From a virus: a stretch of 64,000 bases of DNA. Shown here piece after piece: positions 48,655 through 55,731 of this stretch (the first letter of the stretch is position 1; each line of letters opens with the position of its first letter). The position numbers and the translations under genes are program-made. The stretch covers positions 1 through 64,000 of the IMG/VR virus record IMGVR_UViG_3300033150_000846, one strand, 5' to 3'. The notes under the pieces are model-generated. The model was not told where the DNA came from. It saw nothing but the letters and a program-made list of their open reading frames with translations, and searched no databases.

Positions 48655-49167
48655 CTACTTGGCAGCCTTACGCGTCTTAGGCGGACGTGGAGGGGCTTTC
48701 ACGGGCTTAGGCGATGCCACAGCCTGGGGCTGGGGCTGGGGCTTCACGATGCTGAAACGTGCGTCCACCGGCTCGATTGTGAGCCACCCCCGCGACATGG
48801 GCAGGTGCAGCTTGAGCCGGACTACAGCACGGAGTGACTCGCCATTACGTGGAATCACTCCATCGGCAGAGGCAGCGGCAAGCAGTTGCTTACCTGCAGC
48901 GTCCATGGCGTTGGAAGGGACGTCAATAGTTTTTTCGATCTCCCCTTCAACGTCAACAAGATCAACGCCTTCATAAGGCGTGCCTTGCTTGCCGTCTTTG
49001 GTCTTACGGAAGCGCTGGATTGTAGCGGCCTCCAGGTCTGCGAGTGACCCAAGGCTGATGAATGCATTGCCTTGGTCGTCGAATACGATCGGGGCCGATA
49101 CCGGTTTTTCCGGTATGCGGCCACTGGATGATTGGGGCTGACCCAATCGCGAGAATGTTAATGCCAT
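48655..49167 (-). CDS. early hypothetical protein
   Basis: A 170-residue protein (MALTFSRLGQPQSSSGRIP). The body is beta-rich (APIVFDDQGNAFISLGSLADL) with a C-terminal Pro/Gln/Lys-rich tail built from PQ and PK repeats. ATG 49167 follows AGGAGAATCAAAGC. It has its own promoter (49226-49254) and terminator (48594-48631), so it is a separate strong early unit. Function unknown; an OB-like binding protein is possible. Confidence 0.6.
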   Translation of the reverse strand: MALTFSRLGQPQSSSGRIPEKPVSAPIVFDDQGNAFISLGSLADLEAATIQRFRKTKDGKQGTPYEGVDLVDVEGEIEKTIDVPSNAMDAAGKQLLAAASADGVIPRNGESLRAVVRLKLHLPMSRGWLTIEPVDARFSIVKPQPQPQAVASPKPVKAPPRPPKTRKAAK

Positions 49168-49225
49168 AGCTTTGATTCTCCTATAGGTAGATTTTAGGGC
49201 CGGCCGGAGCACGGCCACTGCGGAC

Positions 49226-49254
49226 AGGGTAGCACAGCGGCGGCAGGGTGTCAA
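49226..49254 (-). promoter_or_regulatory. leftward promoter, early unit 2
   Basis: On the - strand CCCC-TTGACA (49249-49254), 17-nt spacer, TACCCT (49226-49231). Same hexamers and spacer as the promoter at 49600-49628. Confidence 0.65.
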
Positions 49255-49366
49255 GGGGAAAGTGTGAAAAAAGTTGGAAGTCGTTTGTTTTCAGTGGTTT
49301 GCGGGCGGCGGGCAACTGTTCGCCGGGTGGGCGGTTTCGCCTTTTGTTCGCCTCGCGGGGCGGTGA

Positions 49367-49400
49367 AGGAAAACCCCTAGCTAGGGGATAGCTAGGGGTT
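49367..49400 (-). terminator. terminator after the 53-aa early gene
   Basis: On the - strand AACCCCTAGCT (reverse complement of 49390-49400) and AGCTAGGGGTT pair over 11 bp, followed by TTTTCC. The CCCCTAGCTAGGGG palindrome lies within. Confidence 0.65.
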
Positions 49401-49414
49401 AGGGAGAGGTTAGG

Positions 49415-49576
49415 TTAGTGCTTAGCGACCGTTGGTTGGTCTCGTGGGTCTGGTGGCGGCGGCAAGAGTCTGGGGATTGGCAGGGTGTGCCAGTTCCAGA
49501 TGGTTCGTGCGGCAATGAGAGGGTGTCTCAGGCTGTAGCGTAGCCTGAGGATGATAAATTGTGCTTTGGTGTACAT
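49415..49576 (-). CDS. small basic early protein
   Basis: A 53-residue protein (MYTKAQFIILRLRYSLRHPL) rich in Arg, Leu and Pro. It sits between its own promoter (49600-49628) and terminator (49367-49400), with an AGGAGACA site. It is the first leftward gene after the central non-coding region. No motif recognised. Confidence 0.45.
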   Translation of the reverse strand: MYTKAQFIILRLRYSLRHPLIAARTIWNWHTLPIPRLLPPPPDPRDQPTVAKH

Positions 49577-49599
49577 AGGGTTTGTGTCTCCTGTCTCCT

Positions 49600-49628
49600 A
49601 GGGTAAGGGATGGGAAAGGGTTTGTCAA
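49600..49628 (-). promoter_or_regulatory. leftward promoter, early unit 1
   Basis: On the - strand CCCC-TTGACA (49623-49628), 17-nt spacer, TACCCT (49600-49605). Predicted start near 49593, 17 nt before the ATG at 49576. Confidence 0.65.
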
Positions 49629-50075
49629 GGGGAAAATGCACGCCTGCCTCACTTTCTTTCTCGGCGACCAATCGCAAGCCTAAAGCCCCGTACCTTGCCT
49701 AGCCTGCCGCTTAAGGCGCGTTCCTCTCAGCCCAGCCTGCTCCACCCTAGCCTAGCCTAGCCTGTCGCTCGCCTAGCCCCAGTCCCTAGCCAATGCCCTA
49801 AGCCTAGCTAGTCCAAGCCTTAGCAAACCTAGCGAAAGTTTCGGAGCCCCCTAGGCGATAAGAAAAAGGTTGGGGGCGGGCAATCAAAGCGCGTCTGTTT
49901 AGGGGCAGGAGGGGCGTTATACCCGCTTTCGCCCCATCCCTACCTTTCCAAACCTTCCCCCGCTGCCAAACCCTTTATTTTCACCAACTTAAGGGGGGCT
50001 CCCCCTCCCAAAGCCCCCAACCATGTAAAATTTACATAGTCAGCCAAAAAATCCAAAAAAGATTTTCACCCCTCT
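49629..50075. other. CTAG-rich non-coding region
   Basis: No gene seen. From about 49676 the + strand becomes C-rich, with many CCTAG/CTAGCC words including a CCTAGCCTAGCCTAGCC run near 49751-49766. Base composition of the + strand switches here from G-rich (left) to C-rich (right). One interspersed 15-bp motif copy lies at 49957. Could be an origin, packaging or regulatory region. Confidence 0.5.
49957..49971 (-). repeat. interspersed motif, copy 13 (only intergenic copy besides the small RNA)
   Basis: CCCCCGCTGCCAAAC on the + strand: the 13-bp core is intact, with the outermost A of the 15-mer replaced by C. Confidence 0.9.
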
Positions 50076-50514
50076 ACCTGGCTCTAACAGTCCAATTGTT
50101 AGAGCCAGGTGAGCTGCCCCTAACCCCTTTGTTTTCAACAACTTACATTTTACCTGGCTCTAACAAAAATCGGCCCAAAATGGCCTAACCCCTTCATTTT
50201 CAACAACTTCCCCCGATTACCTGGCTCTAACAATCGCCTCTACGCAAACGAACAAAAACAAAACTCCCTCCTTATACGCGAAAGCATTTTTTCTTTTTAT
50301 ATAAATACAATACTATACACCACTATATTTTTAAGCCCATATTTGGGTAAACCCCATTGTTAGAGCCAGGTCGGCCCAAAAAATCGCCCTAACTCCTTTC
50401 CCTTCAACAACTTACACCACTTCAGGCCCAAAAAATTGTTAGAGCCAGGTACTTGCAAACTCTTCATTCTAAAGGACTTACAAAATCACTGTTAGAGCCA
50501 GGTTAGAGCCAGGT
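50076..50514. repeat. iteron-like array of TGTTAGAGCCAGGT in both orientations
   Basis: ACCTGGCTCTAACA occurs at 50076-50089, 50152-50165 and 50219-50232; its reverse complement TGTTAGAGCCAGGT at 50097-50110, 50358-50371, 50437-50450 and 50490-50503, with an overlapping one-mismatch copy at 50501-50514. The first pair forms a 14-bp inverted repeat with a 7-nt loop. A second word, TTCAACAACTT, accompanies the units (about 50134, 50199, 50403). The array ends 8 bp before a strong promoter. A replication origin or operator array is likely. Confidence 0.9.
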
Positions 50515-50521
50515 CCGGCCC

Positions 50522-50550
50522 TTGACTTCGCCCCTTCCCTATGCTATACT
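50522..50550 (+). promoter_or_regulatory. strong rightward promoter, leaderless start
   Basis: TTGACT (50522-50527), 17-nt spacer, TATACT (50545-50550) with TGn extension. The ATG at 50557 coincides with the predicted transcription start. It lies next to the iteron-like array and probably drives the whole 50.5-55.7 kb operon. Confidence 0.85.
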
Positions 50551-50556
50551 CGAAGT

Positions 50557-50997
50557 ATGGCCGACCAAGCCCAAAGATTCCCAACTGAGCTCCCGGAGAC
50601 TCCCCCGACCCTCTGCTCCTACCTGACCTGTCCCAACAACCACCGGTGGTTCCCTGACCTGGCTATCACAACCTGTCCTGGCTGCCATGGCCCTATTCTA
50701 GCCCTACGGCTCCAGAACTGCCCTATCTGCAACGAGCCCTCAGTCCAACTCACCCTCAGAATGGACCACACCACCCGAGCCATTCCCACTGCCCCCCTGT
50801 GTCGAGGAGCAAGCACAGCAGCCGAAGCCGGAACCCTGGAAGTTCCCCTCACTGCTTGGAAGACAGCCGAAAACGAGGAGGTGCCCATCGCCAACGACCA
50901 GTTCAAAAAGCTCCAACAAACCCTAAAAACCCTCCGTGAGGCCCAAGAGGCCCAAGAGGCCCAAGAGAAGAAACCCCAAGAGAAGACCAATGCCTAG
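50557..50997 (+). CDS. zinc-ribbon protein, leaderless
   Basis: A 146-residue protein with two Cys pairs (LTCPNNH..TTCPGCHG and NCPICNEP) in the first 65 residues, a rubredoxin-like or zinc-ribbon arrangement, and a C-terminal helix with EAQ tandem repeats (EAQEAQEAQEK, from a 9-bp DNA repeat). The ATG is exactly at the predicted transcription start, so the mRNA seems leaderless. First gene of the operon; function unknown. Confidence 0.6.
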   Translation: MADQAQRFPTELPETPPTLCSYLTCPNNHRWFPDLAITTCPGCHGPILALRLQNCPICNEPSVQLTLRMDHTTRAIPTAPLCRGASTAAEAGTLEVPLTAWKTAENEEVPIANDQFKKLQQTLKTLREAQEAQEAQEKKPQEKTNA

Positions 50998-51238
50998 CCC
51001 GACCAACAAAGAGCCCATTTCTCGCATGATCATCGTCCGCATCGATGACATCATCAACCTCTTCAAGGACTACCTGGACGAGAGCGACATTCCCCCTGAC
51101 ACCAAGCCTCTTCGTCTGTTCCTCAACCCAAGAGACAAAAAGATCGGCATTCTGTGCGAAAGCACAAAGTGGAAGCCCATCAACGAAACCATTGAAATTC
51201 CCGTGCAGTTCAAACTAAAGAGGATCTACAGCGTATGA
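50990..51238 (+). CDS. small paralogous protein, D-NL-Y type (a)
   Basis: An 82-residue protein (MPSPTNKEPISRM). IIVRIDDIINLFKDYLDESDIPPD matches the next gene (ILVVSVEDLLNLLTHYTDGDVPLD), followed by PL...GI...S..W in both. Tandem duplicates. The ATG at 50990 follows AAGAGAAGA and overlaps the previous gene; function unknown. Confidence 0.55.
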   Translation: MPSPTNKEPISRMIIVRIDDIINLFKDYLDESDIPPDTKPLRLFLNPRDKKIGILCESTKWKPINETIEIPVQFKLKRIYSV

Positions 51239-51567
51239 ACAAGGAAACGATCCAACTAGGGGAGCCAGGCCGACGCATTCTCGTCGTGAGCGTCGAGGAC
51301 CTTCTCAACCTCCTCACGCACTACACAGACGGCGACGTTCCCCTTGACGCCGAGCCCCTCTTCGTGGGCTTCAACAAGTACCTGCAGCGCATGGTCGGCA
51401 TTTTCACCCGTTCCCGCCAGTGGCGACACGCAAGAGTTGACCCCGTCACCGGCGTCGCCAAGCCCCTGCACATCAGGTACGAAGGCAAGAAAATCATGAG
51501 CTGGCACCAAAGGCCCGAAGAGCCCACAGCCTGGAAGGAAGGTCCCGATGCACCCAAAAGAGACTAA
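51235..51567 (+). CDS. small paralogous protein, D-NL-Y type (b)
   Basis: A 110-residue protein, paralogous to the preceding gene in residues 12-65 with a longer basic C terminus (RYEGKKIMSWHQRPEEP). Starts with ATGA overlap. Function unknown. Confidence 0.55.
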   Translation: MNKETIQLGEPGRRILVVSVEDLLNLLTHYTDGDVPLDAEPLFVGFNKYLQRMVGIFTRSRQWRHARVDPVTGVAKPLHIRYEGKKIMSWHQRPEEPTAWKEGPDAPKRD

Positions 51568-52414
51568 AGGCTCAGTCCTCCTCGTCGGCGATGCAATGAT
51601 TGACGAGTTCATTCTCGTCACTAAAAGGAAGTCCCACACTCCCCTCGTTTACTACGCAAGCCCCCCAGCGGTCCGTCCCGGCGGTGCCGCCAACACCGCC
51701 AACCTACTAAAGTATCTCGGAGTCCCAACCACCCGCGTGTACTCCAAAGACATTACATGGCGAGTCCCAACCAAAACGTACATTCTCGCCTCTGACAACG
51801 CCATTCTTCTGCGCCTCGACCGGGACGACCATGTCAGGCCCCTGGACTACGACCAACTAGCCAGTCAGCTCCTCAAGTTCGACAACGTGGTCGTGAGCGA
51901 CTATAACAAGGGAACCATCGACGACAAAGCTATCGACCTCATAAACATCTTGGCCATGCGCCTCTTCATTGACACCAAGCGCGACCCCTATAGTTGGCGA
52001 AAGGACGCGACCTTCTTCCCAAACGAAACCGAATTCCAAAAGTACCAAGACCACTACCTAAAACTCCCCCGTGTAGCACACAAGCAAGGGGTCAAAGGAG
52101 CCAGGTTCCTCTCTTACGGAACCGTCAAGACCGAGGTTGAAGCACCGACCATCGCGTCTTATTACGCTTGTCAGCCTCACACAATCGGGGCGGGAGACGC
52201 CTTCCTTGCAGGCTGGGTCCGTGCCACCGTCGCAGAGAACCTAACGAACGACCGGGACCGGCTGGAGTTCGCTGTAGTAACCGCCTCCCTCTCATGCACG
52301 TACCCCTACACGCAAGGAGCACCCCTCCCCCAAATAAAGAAGTACATCGAAGAAGGCTCCCAAGACCTTCTCTTCTGTGAGCCCCTAGGAACTAAAAATG
52401 AAAGCTATACTTAA
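51548..52414 (+). CDS. PfkB-family sugar kinase, HldA/HldE-N-like
   Basis: A 288-residue ribokinase-fold protein closest in motif pattern to D-glycero-beta-D-manno-heptose-7-phosphate kinase (first half of HldE): VLLVGDAMIDEF (about residues 10-21), RPGGAANTANLLKYLGV (about 42-58), VVSDYNKGTI (about 117), DTKRDP (about 139), FFPNETEF (about 150) and the catalytic GAGDAFLAGW (about 213-222). This step makes heptose-1,7-bisphosphate in ADP-heptose synthesis. A matching nucleotidyltransferase lies 1.5 kb downstream. GGAAGGAAGG precedes the ATG. The exact substrate is not proven. Confidence 0.75.
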   Translation: MHPKETKGSVLLVGDAMIDEFILVTKRKSHTPLVYYASPPAVRPGGAANTANLLKYLGVPTTRVYSKDITWRVPTKTYILASDNAILLRLDRDDHVRPLDYDQLASQLLKFDNVVVSDYNKGTIDDKAIDLINILAMRLFIDTKRDPYSWRKDATFFPNETEFQKYQDHYLKLPRVAHKQGVKGARFLSYGTVKTEVEAPTIASYYACQPHTIGAGDAFLAGWVRATVAENLTNDRDRLEFAVVTASLSCTYPYTQGAPLPQIKKYIEEGSQDLLFCEPLGTKNESYT

Positions 52415-52655
52415 ACGTTTCGCAAAAAAGTTCGTGCTACTGGACAACTTCTGCCACTTGTGTGGTCGAAAAACTGCTCCTTGGAGGGCCTCTAACAGTC
52501 TATGGAACAAAGTAAACCCGAAGCATGAAATTCTTTGCTGGGACTGCTTCTACCAGCTAGCTAGCGACAAGGGAGTTCACGTGAGCATTCCCTTCGTGAC
52601 AGAGACACGAAAATGGGTAAATACACACCACAACCGGAGGAAGCGAAGCTTGTAA
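52398..52655 (+). CDS. conserved phage Cys-pair protein
   Basis: An 85-residue protein with NFCHLCGRKTAPWRASNSLWN and LCWDCFYQLA, a two-CxxC zinc-binding protein of a type seen in many phages. Basic tail HHNRRKRSL. AGGAACTAAAA precedes the ATG. Function unknown. Confidence 0.65.
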   Translation: MKAILKRFAKKFVLLDNFCHLCGRKTAPWRASNSLWNKVNPKHEILCWDCFYQLASDKGVHVSIPFVTETRKWVNTHHNRRKRSL

Positions 52656-52990
52656 ACAAAGTGTGGGGATGCGAGCAAATCGTCATAAACCGCGACTTTT
52701 GCTTCAAGATCATGTACGTGTTGCCCCATGCCCGCTCTTCAATTCACAAGCACGCAAAGAAGGACGAGCTCTTCTACGTCCTGAAAGGCCCAATACTCTT
52801 CGAGGTCGGCAAAAACATTCGCCGTCGTCGCGAAATTGTGGCCCACGAAGGAACAATCATTCACGTTCCCCCGAACACCTGGCACCGATTTACTAACTTT
52901 GGCAGCGGGGTTACACAATTTTTAGAAGCTTCTACACACGATGATCCAAACGACTCAAGACGAGCAACGAAGAGTACTCGCAATTTCTGA
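52613..52990 (+). CDS. cupin-domain protein (sugar isomerase-like)
   Basis: A 125-residue single cupin with the two metal motifs: SSIHKHAKKDELFYVLKG (about residues 41-58, His, His, Glu) and HVPPNTWHRFTN (about 84-95, His). The ending FLEASTHDDPNDSRR is typical of sugar-related cupins of the mannose-6-phosphate isomerase type. Next to heptose genes it could be an isomerase or epimerase for the sugar pathway; this is context only. The interspersed motif (52897) encodes FGSGV between the second metal motif and the end. Confidence 0.7.
   Translation: MGKYTPQPEEAKLVNKVWGCEQIVINRDFCFKIMYVLPHARSSIHKHAKKDELFYVLKGPILFEVGKNIRRRREIVAHEGTIIHVPPNTWHRFTNFGSGVTQFLEASTHDDPNDSRRATKSTRNF
52897..52911 (+). 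repeat. interspersed motif, copy 14
   Basis: CTTTGGCAGCGGGGT: intact 13-bp core plus T, with the first G replaced by C. In the cupin gene, read as FGSGV. Confidence 0.93.
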
Positions 52991-53915
52991 CAATATTTTC
53001 GTTCGTGACAAGGTACCAAAATATCCGGAGTGGTTTGGTCTCAACAACGAAACCTTGGAGTGGCTGGAAAAGTGCCCAACCAAGCTCAGAAAGAAAGCTG
53101 CCAAGGCAATGGCACAGGTTGAGTGGGACAAGTGCCACGACTCGCTGTTTTACTGGTTGGACCACACTCAGCATGTGAAGACGGACAAGTGGCCGGAGGG
53201 TCTCCCCTACGTCTTCACTTATGATCCTCACCAAGCGTTTCGCTGCACTCTCTGCAAAGGAACGGACAAGGACCGCACTCTGACTTTCGACAAACTGGCG
53301 GTCCACCTGGAGCTCGCCCACAGTCTCAGAGCTCCAAGCCACAGCGCTGTCCTCTCGTACTTCGAGGAACTGCCGAGCATCCGCCCGTTTCCCTACCATC
53401 TCCCTTACATCAAGCCTATAGCCGAGAGATGGCTCACGGAACGTTATCTCTTCATTATGAAGAGTCGGGACATGGTCGCCACTTGGATGGTCATTGCCTT
53501 CTACACCTGGGACACAATCTACAATGAGGGAGCGCAGAACATCGTCCAAAGTCTGAACGCGCGGAAAGCCTACGACCTCGTCAGCCGAGCTCACCACATA
53601 TACAAGAATCAACCGAAAATTCTCAGGGACATAAGCCCGGCCAAGCTGTCCGTCGGCAGCATGAAAGGTGGAGAATTCATTGTGAAAGGGGGAGAGTCTA
53701 TAATGATGGGATTCCCTCAAGACCCGGACCAGATTCGCCAGTTTCACCCTAGAGGTCTTTACCAAGATGAGGCTGCCTTTTTGCCCCAGGCAGCCGCTAG
53801 CTTCGCTGCCGCCAAGCCATCCATCCAGAATGGAGGCCGCTTCACGGCCACCAGTTCCGCCAACCCTGGGTGGTTCGAGGCGGCGTGCATGGACATGTTG
53901 AGTAACTATGACTAA
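52941..53915 (+). CDS. terL: terminase large subunit, ATPase half
   Basis: A 324-residue protein with the packaging ATPase only: Walker A-like IMKSRDMVATW near residues 172-182, Walker B GLYQDEAAF near 272-280 and motif III TATSSANPGWF near 303. It stops after that, where a complete large terminase continues into the nuclease; the nuclease is encoded separately at 54837. A C2H2 finger-like insertion (CTLCK...HLELAH) sits near residues 101-127. It starts inside the cupin gene without a clear ribosome site. Confidence 0.85.
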   Translation: MIQTTQDEQRRVLAISDNIFVRDKVPKYPEWFGLNNETLEWLEKCPTKLRKKAAKAMAQVEWDKCHDSLFYWLDHTQHVKTDKWPEGLPYVFTYDPHQAFRCTLCKGTDKDRTLTFDKLAVHLELAHSLRAPSHSAVLSYFEELPSIRPFPYHLPYIKPIAERWLTERYLFIMKSRDMVATWMVIAFYTWDTIYNEGAQNIVQSLNARKAYDLVSRAHHIYKNQPKILRDISPAKLSVGSMKGGEFIVKGGESIMMGFPQDPDQIRQFHPRGLYQDEAAFLPQAAASFAAAKPSIQNGGRFTATSSANPGWFEAACMDMLSNYD

Positions 53916-54468
53916 AGACACAAAGTTCTTTGAGAGGCGCGTGCCCAAAACTTGGTTTACTTGCAAGCAACATGAAGACGTGCTGTCCGCCCTCCAGAAC
54001 ACAACCGCCCTCAGTCTCAACAAAGTGAAACTGCTCCCGAGGCCATTGGGTATGATTAACGGAGGGTTCGACATTCTCACAAGCGGCCACCTTCGGCTCA
54101 TTGGAGAGGCCCGGCACAGGTGTGCCACGCTCGTGGCCCTCTTGGACAGTGACGCAAAGCTGAGGCGAACCAAAGGGAAGCTCCGCCCGATCATGAGCTG
54201 GCCCCAACGTGCAACATCTCTATACTACTGTGGAGCCGACGCCGTCTTCGAGGTAGACAACGACTTCGAGTTCGTAACAATCGTCGGGGCCATTGACCCA
54301 GATTTTCGGGTCCTCGGAGTTGAGTACAAGGGGCACCCTTCACGGTTCCCCGGCATACCGACAATCTACGTGCGTGACAGTGGAATACACACCACCGACA
54401 TCGTAACCAAGCTAATCGAGAAAATAAAAAATGAAGAGCAAAACGACGATCTCCCTGGCAAAACTTAA
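53908..54468 (+). CDS. HldC/HldE-C-like nucleotidyltransferase
   Basis: A 186-residue cytidylyltransferase-fold protein. GGFDILTSGHLRLIGEAR (about residues 53-70) is the GxFDxxHxGH nucleotide-binding motif (first His replaced by Thr), followed by VALLDSD, a KGKLRPIMSWPQR stretch and a late IHTTDIVTKLIEK (as STT in HldE). It would transfer AMP or CMP to a sugar-1-phosphate or similar; the HldE-like kinase at 51548 suggests heptose-1-phosphate. The gene is inserted between the two terminase halves and overlaps the ATPase gene by 8 nt. Confidence 0.7.
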   Translation: MTKDTKFFERRVPKTWFTCKQHEDVLSALQNTTALSLNKVKLLPRPLGMINGGFDILTSGHLRLIGEARHRCATLVALLDSDAKLRRTKGKLRPIMSWPQRATSLYYCGADAVFEVDNDFEFVTIVGAIDPDFRVLGVEYKGHPSRFPGIPTIYVRDSGIHTTDIVTKLIEKIKNEEQNDDLPGKT

Positions 54469-54835
54469 AAAAGACTCGTTGAGGTTCATTGACGATATAC
54501 TGGACCTGCTAAAGCTGAACGACTGGGAAGTAACCTTCTCCATAGTCTCAAAGCTACCCGACAACGACCTTGGGGAGTGCAGATGGAACTTGGAGTTTCG
54601 GGAGGCCCAAATCAGGGTAATGCGCCCCTCCAAACTGTACCCTCTGGCGGACGACAGAATGGAAGACTACAGGACCACTATCATCCACGAGATTGCCCAC
54701 ATTCTATTCGCAAAGGTGACAGGAAAGCCAGGGGTTGGTCTCTCCGTCCACGAGACTATCGCCTTGGAAAACGGCGTGGAGTCCGTAACAAACGCCATTG
54801 ACACTTTAATGTTTGGGAAAAGATACAAGTACTAG
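54431..54835 (+). CDS. putative zinc metallopeptidase-like protein
   Basis: A 134-residue protein with TTIIHEIAHILFAK near residues 76-89, the HExxH zinc-peptidase signature, and a downstream HE (VHETIALENG) that could give the third ligand. The rest is small and lacks a signal peptide, so a cytoplasmic peptidase or an inactive relative is possible. It lies between terminase halves and overlaps the nucleotidyltransferase by 38 nt. Confidence 0.6.
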   Translation: MKSKTTISLAKLKKDSLRFIDDILDLLKLNDWEVTFSIVSKLPDNDLGECRWNLEFREAQIRVMRPSKLYPLADDRMEDYRTTIIHEIAHILFAKVTGKPGVGLSVHETIALENGVESVTNAIDTLMFGKRYKY

Positions 54836-54836
54836 T

Positions 54837-55682
54837 ATGCCGAAAATCTTGTATGAAGACACTGGCCTTCAAATAAAGCGCAATGACAATAACGGCTTCT
54901 GCGTAGTTCGCCTTCACTACACTGCCGACCCGAGAAAGCGCTCTGAAGTGTGGAAGCGTGAAGCCCAGGCTGGAATGCGCCCCTCGGACTGGGCCATGGA
55001 ATACGAAATTGACTTCAGTGCTCTCAGTGGGGACCTTGCGTTTCCCGAAATTCGGGAGCACAAGGGCCACATAGTGGTCAGACGGCCTTACCCGGAGTTC
55101 GGCCCGGACATGCCCTACTGGGGAGGCTTGGACTATGGCTCGCGCAACCCCAGCAGTGTCCACTTCTACACCATTCACGAGGGCATAACCTACTGTGTGT
55201 GGGAGCTTTACGAGCCTTGCGTAAATATCGACGAGTTTGTATACAAGGTGAAGAGTTTTCCTTACTGGGCCAGTGTGAAGTACATAGCGGCTGACCCAAC
55301 CATCTTCGGGCGCACCACCCGCAATTCTCGGGGCTTACCTTCCAGCATGTACGAATTGTTCATGGAAAAAGGACTCACTAAACTCATTCGAGGCAACAAC
55401 AACGAGCAGGCTTGGCTTGCAAAAATGAAGGAGCACTGGTCGGACCCAAACCGCATCACCTTCAAAATCTTCGACTGTTGCAAAAACATGATCCAAGAAT
55501 TTGAGGGAGCTGTGTATGCCTCCATGAGCGACAAGCAGAAAGCAAGCAAGAACTGGAGGGAGACTCTTGCCGACCATAACAACCATGCCATGGACGACTG
55601 CAAATATTACATGAACAGCAGTCCAAAGACCCCCAGAATCCACCGTAGACACGTGCGAGAATTTTGGAGATTGTACACCTAA
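54837..55682 (+). CDS. terL: terminase large subunit, nuclease half
   Basis: A 281-residue protein that corresponds to the end of the terminase ATPase region plus the RNase H-like nuclease: WAMEYEIDFSALSGDLAFPE near residues 49-68, first acidic motif GGLDYGSRNPSS near 92-103, second AADPTIFG near 146-153, third NHAMDDCKYYM near 250-260. Three Asp residues fit the metal-dependent nuclease. The ATG at 54837 is preferred to an in-frame TTG at 54813 lying in the previous gene. It must act with the separate ATPase at 52941. Confidence 0.85.
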   Translation: MPKILYEDTGLQIKRNDNNGFCVVRLHYTADPRKRSEVWKREAQAGMRPSDWAMEYEIDFSALSGDLAFPEIREHKGHIVVRRPYPEFGPDMPYWGGLDYGSRNPSSVHFYTIHEGITYCVWELYEPCVNIDEFVYKVKSFPYWASVKYIAADPTIFGRTTRNSRGLPSSMYELFMEKGLTKLIRGNNNEQAWLAKMKEHWSDPNRITFKIFDCCKNMIQEFEGAVYASMSDKQKASKNWRETLADHNNHAMDDCKYYMNSSPKTPRIHRRHVREFWRLYT

Positions 55683-55695
55683 AGAGAGTCTTATG

Positions 55696-55704
55696 TGGTA
55701 TACT
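55696..55704 (+). promoter_or_regulatory. extended -10 promoter before portal
   Basis: TGGTATACT, an extended -10 in the 49-bp gap before the portal GTG; GAGGAAGGAAG follows. No good -35. Confidence 0.55.
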
Positions 55705-55731
55705 GGATGGGAGTAGGCGAGGAAGGAAGTC

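Noticed and set aside
49422-49652. A 76-residue leftward frame overlapping the early promoter
   Set aside because: It runs through the promoter and has no ribosome site; the 53-residue frame at 49415-49576 has promoter, ribosome site and terminator.
49676-49860. CTAGCC runs as telomere-like or CRISPR repeats
   Set aside because: They are short irregular low-complexity runs within C-rich DNA; nothing indicates a genome end or spacers.
50076-50514. The TGTTAGAGCCAGGT array as CRISPR
   Set aside because: Repeats are only 14 bp, in both orientations and irregularly spaced from 21 to 139 bp; they look like binding sites.
53916-54836. A second group I intron between the terminase halves
   Set aside because: The gap holds two full-length overlapping genes and no P/Q/R/S core elements that I can see; the coding halves overlap or abut their neighbours.
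54813-54836. TTG start for the terminase nuclease
   Set aside because: It would begin inside the previous gene without a ribosome site; ATG 54837 directly follows that gene's stop.
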